Assembly: GCF_015476545.1 (NCBI RefSeq)
Contig: NZ_JADMKV010000014.1
Coordinates: 24,906-88,905, forward strand
Reading direction: 5' to 3'
DNA: 64,000 nucleotides
Source of the DNA: Methylobacter sp. BlB1
GTDB lineage: Bacteria > Pseudomonadota > Gammaproteobacteria > Methylococcales > Methylomonadaceae
In this document: in pieces, positions 1 through 9,251 of the stretch
Layout: every line of letters starts with the position of its first letter
Position numbering within the stretch: the stretch's first letter is position 1
Notes under the pieces: generated by a model
Databases searched by the model: none
Told to the model about the DNA's origin: nothing
Seen by the model: only the letters and a program-made list of their open reading frames with translations
Translations under genes and position numbers: made by a program

Positions 1-801
1 TTCTGGAACTGACTGTTGAAAACTACCCAGTGTCATGTACACGGGAGCAGGTCCTTGATCCAGAAATGCCTGCAAGCTATCCGGCAATGCCCAACGCTGT
101 GCATCTTCGGTAAATTCGAGAAACCCGCAGATTTTGTTGAAAGGTTGCCATTCTTCACTGCCAATACAAAACAACGGATCGGCCGCTACCAGATTGAGCT
201 GCTGCGATGTTAACAGTTCAGTGAGAACATTAGCGGGTGGCGTTTGTCCTACCGAACGCCACAATCGCGTCAATGGTTGTTTGAAAGCCCAATTTCCTGC
301 CACATCCAACAGCTTCCAGTAGAGCGGGTTGAGATATCGACCTAAACTGGGTGCGCCGGTCGGTGCAAACTGCCCGCTGGGTATGGCGGAAGGGCAGAAA
401 TTCACGCTGAAAAACGGCTTGCTCTGTTGAAGCGCTGCCAATTTCAATGGATAAAGGATATGACGGCCGATGACATAGTCGTTTTCAGCAACCAATGCTT
501 GCGCTGCTTCATAAATGGCCTGTTCAAACGGAAAAAACGCTTCGTTGAACAAGATCCGCAGCCATTGCAAAGAGTTCATGTGAAGGGAGCGTTTGCTAAA
601 GTCCTCCAGATCGAAATCTATCCGTTCAGGTATTTGCCGATAGGCGATCCCCAACTGGTCACAGATTCCCTGATAACTTTGATTATCGACACTGGTAGCG
701 GCTAAAGTAATTTGATGACCGGCTTTTTGCAAACCGTCCGCTAATGCCAGAAGTGGACGCACATCACCGTTTGATCCCCAAGTTTGAATTCCAATTTTCA
801 T
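1..801 (-). CDS. Family-1 glycosyltransferase (UGT/MGT-like), partial at window edge
   Basis: The frame is open from an ATG at 801 to the left edge, so only the N-terminal ~267 residues are visible. The protein begins MKIGIQTWGSNGDVRPLLAL, the typical GT1 N-terminal strand with the G-x-x-G-D-V-R-P segment that lines the acceptor site in sterol and macrolide glucosyltransferases. It later shows GRHILYPLKLAAL and, near the edge, VYMTLGSF, which is the start of the C-terminal nucleotide-sugar-binding half. These enzymes move a sugar from a UDP- or dTDP-sugar to a lipid or secondary metabolite; the substrate cannot be inferred here. The gene lies 75 bp downstream of the RND pump gene on the same strand and may be read with it. 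The C-terminus lies outside the window. Confidence 0.85.
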   Translation of the reverse strand, partial: MKIGIQTWGSNGDVRPLLALADGLQKAGHQITLAATSVDNQSYQGICDQLGIAYRQIPERIDFDLEDFSKRSLHMNSLQWLRILFNEAFFPFEQAIYEAAQALVAENDYVIGRHILYPLKLAALQQSKPFFSVNFCPSAIPSGQFAPTGAPSLGRYLNPLYWKLLDVAGNWAFKQPLTRLWRSVGQTPPANVLTELLTSQQLNLVAADPLFCIGSEEWQPFNKICGFLEFTEDAQRWALPDSLQAFLDQGPAPVYMTLGSFQQSVPE

Positions 802-876
802 AATTTAGCTAGTTAATAGTGAAAGTAACCGCATAGGCGACGCGCGCAAATTGCCATTGAACGCCTATGCCAGCGC

Positions 877-3800
877 TTAATGCACAGATAAAGTGGCGCT
901 GCTGCCGGCCAATTTTTCCTCATTGCCGTCACCGGCCGGCTGATTCCGTTTACCGCGCCGGAGCAACTGCTGCAAACCATCGACATAGGTCAACACCACC
1001 GGTACCACCAGCAGGCTGAGCAGTGTGGAACTGAGTAGGCCCCCGATCACCGTGATCGCCATCGGCTGCCTGAAGCCGGCGTCGGCGCCTAAACCCAGGG
1101 CAATCGGCAACATGCCGGCCACCATCGCCACGGTGGTCATGATGATGGGCCGGGCGCGCTTCCTGCAGGCATCCAGCAGGGCCTCATGCTGAGATAAACC
1201 GTGGTCGCGCCTGGCTGACAGCGCGTATTCCACCAGCAGAATCGAGTTCTTGGTGACGATGCCCATCAGCATGATCAACCCTATCGTCGATGAAATGTTC
1301 ATCTCGCCGCCAGTGAGCAGCAGCGCGATAAATGCCCCGCCCATCGACAGCGGAATCGCCGACAGGATGGTCAGCGGCTGGAAGAAATCCTTGAACAGCA
1401 GCACCAGCACGCAGAACACGCAAAGCAGGCCCGTCAGCATCGCGAAACCGAAACCGCTGGCCATCTCTTCCATGATTTCCGCATCGCCGGTCGAAATCAG
1501 CTTGACGCCGGCCGGCAGGTTTTTCGCTGCCGGCAGCGCCTTGGCGTCGGCCAGCGCCTTGCCTAATGACAGTCCGCCCAGATCGGCGTTGATGACGACG
1601 AAACGGCGGCGGTCGTAACGATCCACCTGCACCGAGCCTCCGGCCAGCGACAACTCGGCGACGCTGGACAACGGTATCAGACCATTGGCGGACTTGATCC
1701 GCAGATTGGACAGCACCTGCAGGTCCCGGCGGGCAGCATCGGCCATGCGCACCCGAATCCCGAGCTGCCGGTTATCCAGGTTGAGCTTGGCCAGCTGCGC
1801 GTCGAAATCGCCGATGGTGGCGATGCGCACGGTCTCGCCGATCAGCTCCGCGGTGACGCCCAGTTCGGCGGCGCGCCGCCAGTCAGGCCGAATCACGATT
1901 TCCGGCCGTTCCAGACTGGCGGTGCTGGTAATGCCGCTCAGGGTGCCGAGGCTGCGCAGATCCCGTTCCAAGGCCTGAGCGCTGGCTTTCAGCGCCGCGA
2001 CATTATCGCTGGACAGAATCAGCGACATTTTTTCGCCCGGCCCGCCGATGCCGATGGTGAAACGGGCGCCGGCAACATTCTTCAAAGCTTGGCGTACCGC
2101 CTTTTCGATGACGAGTTGCGAGGGTCTTTGATCGCGTTCGTTCAACGTCAGCGTCATCGAGCCTTCACGTACTTCGCCGGCCCGGATCATACCGTTGCCC
2201 GGCCGGCTGCTGCCGATCGCCGTGAACAGATGGCTGATGCCGGGGATCGGTTGCAGCGCCACCCGCATGGCTTCGGCCACCCGGCCGGCATCGGTGATTG
2301 AACTGCCCGGCGGCAATTCGAAACGTACCAACGTATGGTCGCGATCGGCAGCCGGCACAAAGCTGGACGGAATCAACGGCAACAACGCACAGGAGGCAAT
2401 GAAGAACAGCGTTGCCAATGCCATGGTGGTCTTGCGCCGATCCAGCGTCCAGCGCACGGTCTGCAGATAAAACCGCATCAGCCCGCCGTCTGCCGCCACC
2501 GGATGTTGGCGATCAGTGAGCAGAAATACCGCCAGCACCGGCGTCAGCAACCGCGCCACCAGCAGCGAGGCCAACACCGCCACCACGGCCGTCCAGCCGA
2601 ATTGCTTGAAAAACATCCCGGAAATGCCGCTCATCAATGCCGTCGGCATGAATACCGCCACTAAGGTCAGCGTAGTGGCAATCACCGCCAGCGCGATTTC
2701 ATTGACCGCCTCGGCGGCGGCTTGGCGTACCGTTTTGCCCATCTGCACATGACGAGCGATGTTTTCGATTTCGACGATGGCATCGTCTACCAGGATGCCG
2801 ACCACAATAGCCAGTGACAGCAAGGTCAGCATGTTCAGGGAAAAATCCAGCCAATACATCGCCGCAAAGGTCGGCAGTATCGATAATGGCAGAGCCGAAG
2901 CAGACACCAGCGTCGCCCGCCAGTCGCGCAGGAACCACCACACCACCAGCACCGCCAGCACCGAGCCTTCGTACAGCATTGTCATCGAACCCTGATACTG
3001 TTCCAGCGCATAAGCCACCGAACCAGAAATCAAGGTCACGCTGATGGTCGGATCGGCCTGCTGCAAACGTTGCAATGCTTGTTGCACGCCTTCGGCGATG
3101 CGGCTTTCATCATGGCCTTTGGCGCGGTAAATATTGAAGCCTATCACCGGCTTGCCGTCCAGCATGGCTAACTGGGTACGCTCGGCCACCGTATCCCTGA
3201 CCGTGGCGATCTGATCCAGGCGCACGTCGCGCCCGTTGCCCAGCGTTATCGGCAAGGCTGCCAATTCCGAGGCTTGGCGTACCGTCGCCAAGGTCCGGAA
3301 CGATTGTTCGGCCAGACCGAGATTGCCGCGTCCGCCGGAAGACTCCTGCTGCACCTGTTTCAGCGCCCGGGACACATCGGTGGCCGTCACGCCCAGCGCT
3401 GCCATGCGCACCGGATCGACTTCCACCTGGACCTCGCGCTGCACGCCGCCCAGACGCTCGAAGCGGCCGACGCCGCGCACACTGGACAGAGTTTTGTTAA
3501 CGGTATCGTCGATAAACCAGGACAAGGCCTCCTCGTCCAGCCGCGAAGAGGCAATCGCATAGGTCAGCGTCGGCGCGCCGCCGACGTTGATGGCGCTAAT
3601 GCTGGGCTGCTGCACGCTGGTCGGCAAGTCCGAACGCACCTGGTCGACGGCATCCTTGGTTTCGATCAAGGCGTCCGACAGTTTCTTCTCCAGCTCGAAT
3701 TCGGCAGTGATTTGCACCAGGCCGTCGGTGATCGAAGTGCGTATGTGCTTGATGCCCGATAGGGTAGCGATGGAGTCTTCGACCTTGCGTGCTACTTCAG

Positions 3801-3981
3801 TTTCCAGCTGCGCCGGCGCCGCGCCGGGCTGGCTGAGCTTGATGCTGATGCCGGGCAGGTCAAGGTCCGGCAGGCTTTGAATAGGCAGCTGTTGAAAACC
3901 GCGCAATCCGGCCAGCGTCAGCAGTATGAACAATAAGATGGCCGGTATCGGGTTGCGTATGGACCAGGTTGCCAGATTCAT
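877..3981 (-). CDS. RND-family efflux pump inner-membrane permease (AcrB/MexB-like)
   Basis: This 1034-residue protein has the usual RND length and architecture: an N-terminal TM helix, two large periplasmic loops and two blocks of six TM helices. The proton-relay Asp pair lies in TM4 (GILVDDAIVEIEN, Asp ~399-400), and the partner Lys is in TM10 (GIVTKNSILLVEY). Such pumps use the proton gradient to expel hydrophobic compounds through a periplasmic adaptor and a TolC channel. The start overlaps the stop of the adaptor gene by 4 bp (3978-3981), so the two are translationally coupled, and a TolC-like gene is transcribed divergently. Substrate is unknown; the TM4 and TM10 residues point to the drug/solvent HAE1-type group rather than the metal-exporting CusA type. 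Confidence 0.95.
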   Translation of the reverse strand: MNLATWSIRNPIPAILLFILLTLAGLRGFQQLPIQSLPDLDLPGISIKLSQPGAAPAQLETEVARKVEDSIATLSGIKHIRTSITDGLVQITAEFELEKKLSDALIETKDAVDQVRSDLPTSVQQPSISAINVGGAPTLTYAIASSRLDEEALSWFIDDTVNKTLSSVRGVGRFERLGGVQREVQVEVDPVRMAALGVTATDVSRALKQVQQESSGGRGNLGLAEQSFRTLATVRQASELAALPITLGNGRDVRLDQIATVRDTVAERTQLAMLDGKPVIGFNIYRAKGHDESRIAEGVQQALQRLQQADPTISVTLISGSVAYALEQYQGSMTMLYEGSVLAVLVVWWFLRDWRATLVSASALPLSILPTFAAMYWLDFSLNMLTLLSLAIVVGILVDDAIVEIENIARHVQMGKTVRQAAAEAVNEIALAVIATTLTLVAVFMPTALMSGISGMFFKQFGWTAVVAVLASLLVARLLTPVLAVFLLTDRQHPVAADGGLMRFYLQTVRWTLDRRKTTMALATLFFIASCALLPLIPSSFVPAADRDHTLVRFELPPGSSITDAGRVAEAMRVALQPIPGISHLFTAIGSSRPGNGMIRAGEVREGSMTLTLNERDQRPSQLVIEKAVRQALKNVAGARFTIGIGGPGEKMSLILSSDNVAALKASAQALERDLRSLGTLSGITSTASLERPEIVIRPDWRRAAELGVTAELIGETVRIATIGDFDAQLAKLNLDNRQLGIRVRMADAARRDLQVLSNLRIKSANGLIPLSSVAELSLAGGSVQVDRYDRRRFVVINADLGGLSLGKALADAKALPAAKNLPAGVKLISTGDAEIMEEMASGFGFAMLTGLLCVFCVLVLLFKDFFQPLTILSAIPLSMGGAFIALLLTGGEMNISSTIGLIMLMGIVTKNSILLVEYALSARRDHGLSQHEALLDACRKRARPIIMTTVAMVAGMLPIALGLGADAGFRQPMAITVIGGLLSSTLLSLLVVPVVLTYVDGLQQLLRRGKRNQPAGDGNEEKLAGSSATLSVH

Positions 3982-5162
3982 CGTTTAACCTCATTGCCGG
4001 CGAGCTTGTTCTGTTCCTGGACGATCTGCACCAGATCGCCGTCGTTCAGAAAGCCTGCGCCTTCAACCACGACGTGGTCGGCTTCATGCAGGCCTTGTAC
4101 GATCTCGATCTCGGTGCCTTGCCGGCGACCGGTGTCGACCGGCTGCAAGCCGACCGGCGTGACGGGATTGTCGTTTTGCAGTTTCAGCACATAACTGCGG
4201 CCGTCGCGGATCACCACGCTGGCGGCCGGTACGGTCAGCGCCGGGCTCTCGGTCAGCAGCACCTGGCCGGCGGCATACATGCCGGATCGCGCCTTGCTTC
4301 CCGGCGCCAGGTCGGCATAGACGATGCCCAGGCGGGATTGAGGGTCCAGGGTAGGGGCCAGTTGCCGTAAAGCGGCTTCGGCACGGCTGCCGTCCGGCAG
4401 GCTAAGATTGATGTGCAGGCCGGGCCGGATTTGCGCCATTTGCGCGGCCGTCAGTTCGCCGCGCCATTCCAGGCGGTTCTGGCGTATCAGCCTGAACAGT
4501 TCCTGGCCGCTGGCCGCCACCGTGCCTAGCGTCGCCTGACGGGCACTGATCACGCCGTCGTCCGGCGCCAATACCTGGGTGTATTTTAATTGCAGCTGTT
4601 TGGCCGCCAGCTGGGCCTTGACCGCTTCGACCTGGGTGCGGGACGTTTCCGCTTCGGTTTCATAGCGCAGGATCTCCTGCTGGCTCAGGCTGCCGGCGTT
4701 GTTCACCAGCTTTAGCACCCGCTGCTTGTTGGTTTCGGCCTGCGCCGCCGTGGCCTGAGCCTGGGCCAGATTGGCCTTGAGCTGGGCCATATCGGCGATG
4801 AGCATGTCGTCATCGAAGCGCGCCAGCAGCTGGCCGCGTTTGACCGCATCGCCGACATTGGCCCGCACTTCGGTCAAGCGCACGCCCGACAGCTGGGCGC
4901 CGATGACGGCCTCCTGCCAAGGCGCAATGGTGCCTGCCGCCTCGATCGTCGCCGACCACTGCCGCCATTGCGGCGCGGCCCGGGTCACTGATAATGCCGC
5001 CACCGGCTGCGTTTGGCCGGCTTCCGTGGGCTTGGGCGCGGCCCGCAGGTACACCAGGCCGGTCGAAATGACCAGCACGGCAAAAACGGCTGTTAGTAAG
5101 GCGCCACGGCCGATGCCGCGCTGTTTCGATAAACTGAAGGAAAGGAATCTGGGTGTCGTCAT
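3978..5162 (-). CDS. RND efflux periplasmic adaptor (membrane fusion protein, HlyD/AcrA family)
   Basis: The 394-residue protein has an N-terminal membrane anchor (~15-35) without a lipobox. A lipoyl/barrel-sandwich half-motif follows (VGDAVKRGQLLARFDDDM, ~100-120), then an Ala/Gln-rich coiled-coil hairpin (~120-190). The second lipoyl half (VLAPDDGVISARQATLGTV) comes next, and then the beta-barrel and membrane-proximal domains. It bridges the RND pump to an outer-membrane channel. It is the first gene of the operon and overlaps the pump gene by 4 bp. A TATAAT hexamer and a 20-bp near-palindrome lie 66-88 bp upstream, suggesting local repression or activation. No regulator gene is adjacent. 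Confidence 0.94.
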   Translation of the reverse strand: MTTPRFLSFSLSKQRGIGRGALLTAVFAVLVISTGLVYLRAAPKPTEAGQTQPVAALSVTRAAPQWRQWSATIEAAGTIAPWQEAVIGAQLSGVRLTEVRANVGDAVKRGQLLARFDDDMLIADMAQLKANLAQAQATAAQAETNKQRVLKLVNNAGSLSQQEILRYETEAETSRTQVEAVKAQLAAKQLQLKYTQVLAPDDGVISARQATLGTVAASGQELFRLIRQNRLEWRGELTAAQMAQIRPGLHINLSLPDGSRAEAALRQLAPTLDPQSRLGIVYADLAPGSKARSGMYAAGQVLLTESPALTVPAASVVIRDGRSYVLKLQNDNPVTPVGLQPVDTGRRQGTEIEIVQGLHEADHVVVEGAGFLNDGDLVQIVQEQNKLAGNEVKR

Positions 5163-5678
5163 GACAGATAATCTCCGCAGGTAAGAGTTACACGGTGGCT
5201 CTATGGCTGAGTCATTGGGTTCGGAGCATTATAACTCAAGCTAGAGTTATAGATGCCGGCCAGTTTCACAAATCCCGAAGCGCAATAGGGTATCCACATT
5301 CTGTTCGCAGATGCGATACTCGCATTGCACGCTGCCGATAGGCAGAAAGGCAAGTAACTCGGGCGATTCCCGCTATACCGAATATCCAGATAACAGTCAT
5401 GCCCAGACAGTCTCGCAAAAACCTGTGCACTGTGATGGATAAAGCAAAATATGAACAGGGAAATCTGGTATTATTAGCGACCATTTTACGGTTTGATTAA
5501 GAAAGGATAGTGTTGATGAGTAGGGGGCAAGGAAGAAGACCGGAATACCTGCCGGGCCATTGTCATCAGAGCAGATCAATATCCATTCTGGCCGGACTTC
5601 AAGCAAATTCCAGACGCCTGACATACAGTCGGCAGGACCAGAAATAAACAATCCTGTCTAAATTTATAACAAGAAGAT
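5163..5678. other. Divergent intergenic region between adaptor and TolC genes
   Basis: A 516-bp region between divergent operons. Apart from the palindrome and -10 at 5228-5250 I see no gene. The open frames at 5266-5484 and 5397-5651 (minus) have no ribosome-binding site, no recognisable family features and overlap each other. The TolC gene promoter is presumably in the right half. Confidence 0.6.
5228..5250 (-). promoter_or_regulatory. Putative promoter -10 with overlapping 20-bp palindromic operator for the efflux operon
   Basis: Seen: positions 5231-5250 read ATAACTCAAG CTAGAGTTAT, two 10-bp arms that are complementary at 9 of 10 positions. On the minus strand the palindrome runs straight into a perfect TATAAT (5233-5228), 66 bp before the adaptor ATG. 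No good -35 is visible at 17-bp spacing. A palindrome sitting in the promoter spacer is characteristic of MerR-family activators, but a TetR-type repressor would also fit. Confidence 0.5.
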
Positions 5679-7031
5679 ATGACAAGACGCTCCTTATCAA
5701 AAAAAGCCTTAGGTTTAATGATTGTTTTAGCCAGCGCTTCGCCGTTACAAGCCCAAAATCTGATGGAAACCTACGAACTGGGCCTGCAAAATGACCCCGT
5801 TCTAAAGGAAGCCCTGGCTAACCAGCTCTCGACAGGTGAATTAAGGGACCAAAGCATTGCCCGTTTTCTGCCCAATCTTTCCGCCACGGGGACCAGCAGC
5901 AGAGATTGGCTGCATAATAGAAAAGCCAAGAAAAGCGGCTTTACTTTCCAGGGCGCTCAAGTCAACCAGGAATACTGGGACCATCGTTTTGACCTGAATC
6001 TGGCCCAGCCTTTGTTTCACTGGGAGCACTGGATACAGCTCAGCCAGTCCGACAATCAGATTGCCCAGGCGGAAGCTTCCTATCAGGCGGAGCTGCAGAA
6101 TCTGATGGTCAAGATCAGCGAGGCTTATTTCAATGTCTTATCGGCCCAGGATAACCTGGATTTCACCGTGGCGGAAAAAGACGCTATCGGCCGGCAGCTG
6201 GAACAGGCCAAGCAGCGGTTCGAAGTCGGCCTGGTGGCCGTTACCGATGTGCATGAAGCGCAGGCGGCCTTCGATCAGGCCAGCGCCGCAGAAATCGAAG
6301 CCAGCAACAATCTGGATAATCAGAAGGAAGCGTTAAGGGAAATCGTCGGCGATACGGAGGCCCAGCTGAACCCGCTCGGCGAAAAGCTGCCCCTGGCCAA
6401 GCCCGAACCGGCCGATATCGCGAAATGGAGCGATTCAGCGGAAATGAACAACTTCAGCATCATTTCGGCCTTGAACGAGGCAGAAGTCTTTCGTAAATCG
6501 GTGGACCTGCAGCGCAGCGGCCACCTGCCGCAGCTGGATCTGGTCGCTTCTTACGGCGTTTCGGATGTGAACAGCAGCTTCGGCTTCCGCGGCGATACGC
6601 AAAGTGTCGGCGTGCAATTAAATGTGCCGTTGTTCGAAGGCGGCGCGGTCAACTCGCGCACCCGTCAGGCCAACTATGACTATGAAGCCGCCAAAGAGCG
6701 GCTGATTGCCGCCAAGCGCGCAGTCAAACGGCAGGTCAAGGATGCGTTCCGGGGCGTCATGTCCAGCATCGGCCAGGTCGAGGCGTTGAAAACCACGGTC
6801 GTTTCGGCCGAAAGCGCGCTGGAAGCGACGGAAGCCGGCCATGAAGTCGGCACCCGCACTATGGTGGAGGTCTTGAGCGAGCAGCGGAATTTATACCGGG
6901 TAAAACGGGATTACGCGCGCAGCCGCTATGATTACCTGATCAACAGCATCCGGTTAAAGCAGGCCGCCAGCACGCTGACCATAGATGATCTCGAGCAGAT
7001 CAATCTTTTGTTGACGGCGAATGCCAAATAA
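5679..7031 (+). CDS. TolC-family outer-membrane efflux channel
   Basis: The 450-residue protein has a cleavable signal peptide (to about residue 25, ending SPLQAQ). Two internally similar TolC halves follow, rich in amphipathic helix-forming repeats; for example QLEQAKQRFEVGLVAVTDVH in the first half is echoed by TEAGHEVGTRTMVEVLSEQ in the second. This is the classic YxxG-x-(3-5)-D/E-V-L region of TolC. Length matches TolC/OprM homologues. It would form the outer-membrane exit duct for the divergent RND pump and adaptor, completing a tripartite system in one locus. An AAGAAG stretch lies just before the ATG. An imperfect hairpin (7049-7098; arms ATTCCTTGCCTGA and TTCAGGTTGAAGGAAT) follows the stop. 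Confidence 0.93.
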   Translation: MTRRSLSKKALGLMIVLASASPLQAQNLMETYELGLQNDPVLKEALANQLSTGELRDQSIARFLPNLSATGTSSRDWLHNRKAKKSGFTFQGAQVNQEYWDHRFDLNLAQPLFHWEHWIQLSQSDNQIAQAEASYQAELQNLMVKISEAYFNVLSAQDNLDFTVAEKDAIGRQLEQAKQRFEVGLVAVTDVHEAQAAFDQASAAEIEASNNLDNQKEALREIVGDTEAQLNPLGEKLPLAKPEPADIAKWSDSAEMNNFSIISALNEAEVFRKSVDLQRSGHLPQLDLVASYGVSDVNSSFGFRGDTQSVGVQLNVPLFEGGAVNSRTRQANYDYEAAKERLIAAKRAVKRQVKDAFRGVMSSIGQVEALKTTVVSAESALEATEAGHEVGTRTMVEVLSEQRNLYRVKRDYARSRYDYLINSIRLKQAASTLTIDDLEQINLLLTANAK

Positions 7032-7197
7032 TACATGCGCTGGTTAATCATTCCTTGCCTGAGGTGCGTCTCAGCTTTAGTTCAGGTTGAAGGAATGTAT
7101 TGCTTAAAATAGTTGGGAAATTTACCGTTCTTTCATCGCAAAATAATAGATAGAATTGTCATAAGGTCGTAGTGTATCGACATAGGTTGAAAATTCC

Positions 7198-7464
7198 ATG
7201 AATACGGGCCCATTAACAGTTCATGTGGAGTGTTATGCCGGTTACAAGGGAGAAGAAACGCCGCGACGTTTTTTTATGGGTGATAAATCCATCGAAATTG
7301 AAGAGATAATCGACCGCTGGCTGGCTCCTGAGTACCGTTATTTTAAAGTGCGCGGAGGTCAAAACGATATTTACATCCTGCGGCATGATGAATTAGCGCA
7401 ACGATGGGAGCTGACGCTCTTTCAAAGCGGGAAGTATGGCGGCAGCCCATTGTCTTCAACTTAA
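7198..7464 (+). CDS. Small conserved-type hypothetical protein (88 aa)
   Basis: The protein has no signal peptide, membrane segment or nucleotide-binding motif. It opens with a beta-strand-like VHVECYAGYKGEETPRRF, followed by IEIEEIIDRWLAPEYRYFKV and a strand-rich end (NDIYILRHDELAQRWELTLF). The composition and sharply alternating hydrophobic pattern are those of a real small alpha/beta protein rather than a random frame. It is preceded by a 166-bp gap after tolC and followed by a 212-bp gap, so it is probably monocistronic. The ribosome-binding site is weak (GTTGAAAATTCC before ATG). The look is that of small proteins often called 'hypothetical' in methanotrophs and Nitrospira, but I cannot assign a function. 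Confidence 0.65.
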   Translation: MNTGPLTVHVECYAGYKGEETPRRFFMGDKSIEIEEIIDRWLAPEYRYFKVRGGQNDIYILRHDELAQRWELTLFQSGKYGGSPLSST

Positions 7465-7676
7465 AAATGCAGGCGCTTATACTATAAAAACTCTGCACTT
7501 GGGCTGGCAGTTTCAAGCATTAGTTTGGGTTTAAGAAGATTATATTGGTTATGTAGTCGATACAAGCCATGAGATTGAATTCTGTTTGACTATTATTACT
7601 ATCAGCTTATGCGTTAAGCCTAGAATTGAAAAAGTGATGTTATACTTGGCTTTATGGTTAATAAAATTATTATATT

Positions 7677-8663
7677 ATGAAATTACGTATATTATTTGCC
7701 TTGCCGATTGTAATATCAGCCATCAGTGGCAAAGCCAATGCCACGACTTATAACTGGCCGGAAAATCCCAATGACACTGTCATCACCGAATATCCTGATG
7801 GTGTGCCTTTAGTCAAGGCAGAGCAAGAAGAGACCTTGCTGGATGTGGCCAGACAGTTTAATCTGGGGCAAACTGAAATAGTGCGCCTGAATCCGGATGT
7901 GGATCGCTGGCATGTCAAAAAGGATGAGATTATCCGTATCGCCAACAGACGCGTTCTGCCTGATACACCGCACAAAGGCATTACGCTGAATATCTCCGAA
8001 TATCGTATGTATTATTATCCGCCGGAAGTAAAAGGCGTACCCCGACAGGTGATGTCTTATGCGCATGGTGTTGGCAGGCAGGACTGGAAAACGCCGCTGG
8101 GCGAAACTAAAGTTTCACAGAAAGTTAAAAATCCATCTTGGTATCCGCCTGAATCAATCCGACGCGAGCATGCAGCCAACGGTGATCCTCTGCCGGCAGT
8201 CGTACCGCCAGGTCCGCATAATCCGCTGGGATTATATTCGCTGCATCTGGCGCTGCCCGGCGAATATCGCATTCATGGCACCGATATCGACAAGATCTTC
8301 GGTATCGGCATGCAGATTACGCACGGTTGTGTGCGCACCTATCCTGAAGATATAGAGCAGCTCTATAACATGGTGCCGGTAGGGACGCCGGTTTTCATCG
8401 TCAAACAGCCCATCAAGGTGGGATGGCTGGATAATAAGCTTTACATAGAGGCGCACCCTGATTTGGAAGGCGAGGAAATGACGCGAGATCAGCGCTTTGA
8501 GCTGGCGCTGAGCCTTATCCAGAAAGCCAATAACGGCCAAATACCCGATTTTGATCGACAAACGCTGAACGAAGCCCTGACCAAGCTGGACGGCGATCCT
8601 GTGTCGATCTATGAAAGAAAACCACTTTTGCCAGAGGAAGAGGCTGTAGCCGCACGGCAATAA
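7677..8663 (+). CDS. L,D-transpeptidase (YkuD/ErfK-YbiS family) with LysM domain
   Basis: A 328-residue exported protein. The signal peptide ends near residue 22 (SGKANA). A LysM-type peptidoglycan-binding domain covers ~44-92 (LLDVARQFNLGQTEIVRLNP). The YkuD catalytic domain (~100-245) carries the diagnostic His-200 (RIHGTD) and the THGCVR motif with nucleophile Cys-218. The enzyme makes 3-3 cross-links in peptidoglycan or attaches an outer-membrane lipoprotein to it in the periplasm. The order LysM then YkuD is that of the E. coli ErfK/YbiS/YcfS group. A C-terminal tail of ~80 residues is helical and charged. It stands alone, with long flanking gaps on both sides. Confidence 0.92.
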   Translation: MKLRILFALPIVISAISGKANATTYNWPENPNDTVITEYPDGVPLVKAEQEETLLDVARQFNLGQTEIVRLNPDVDRWHVKKDEIIRIANRRVLPDTPHKGITLNISEYRMYYYPPEVKGVPRQVMSYAHGVGRQDWKTPLGETKVSQKVKNPSWYPPESIRREHAANGDPLPAVVPPGPHNPLGLYSLHLALPGEYRIHGTDIDKIFGIGMQITHGCVRTYPEDIEQLYNMVPVGTPVFIVKQPIKVGWLDNKLYIEAHPDLEGEEMTRDQRFELALSLIQKANNGQIPDFDRQTLNEALTKLDGDPVSIYERKPLLPEEEAVAARQ

Positions 8664-9251
8664 CCGCTTCAAACGCCTGTCAAAAGTCCGACTTTGACCA
8701 AGTATTATCGCGGTCCTCAAAAAGCGCCTGTCTATTAGAGCAGTATCACATCAATCCTAAACCGGCCCGGAAATGGAAACAAACCCGTCCTACTCAAGAT
8801 TGACAGGCAACTCAAAAAAATAACAAAGCCTTGCAGTAAAGGCAGTTGGCATCATAAGCCTTCGGCTTTCAAACAGCATTTCCTTATATTTATAAAGTTT
8901 GGCGAGGTGTTTTTTTTACACTCGGCATTCTTAAAGCGCACCTATCCTGAAGAATAATGTCCAATCAAATCGATAAATCTCAATGGTCACAATGCGTATG
9001 TGTCCCATGGATAACGTTAATATTCTGAAAAATGAGAATGGGCATTTATTAAAACGCAGATATGACCCTTTCTGCACGAGAGCTAGTCATTGAGACGGAA
9101 ATAAGACCAGGCAGGAATGGTCGCGGTTCATGTGTTGAGAGCCTTTTATTATCGTTATCCTGCGGAAAAAGCGGATGAAATGCATAGGAAGCACACGTAA
9201 ATAATTTAAGCAACTGGCAGCGGTTTCTACACAAATTTAGGAGAAACGCTA
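8664..9251. other. Intergenic region without recognised gene
   Basis: A 588-bp stretch between the L,D-transpeptidase and gnd. A short hairpin (AAGCC TTC GGCTT, about 8857-8870) may help end transcription but has no T-run. The minus-strand frame at 9049-9234 lacks a start context and family features. The gnd ribosome-binding site (TTAGGAGAAACGCTAATG) lies at the right end. Confidence 0.5.

Noticed and set aside
5266..5651. Small minus-strand genes between the efflux adaptor and tolC
   Set aside because: The overlapping frames have no ribosome-binding site, no coherent hydrophobic or charged pattern and would block the divergent promoter region.
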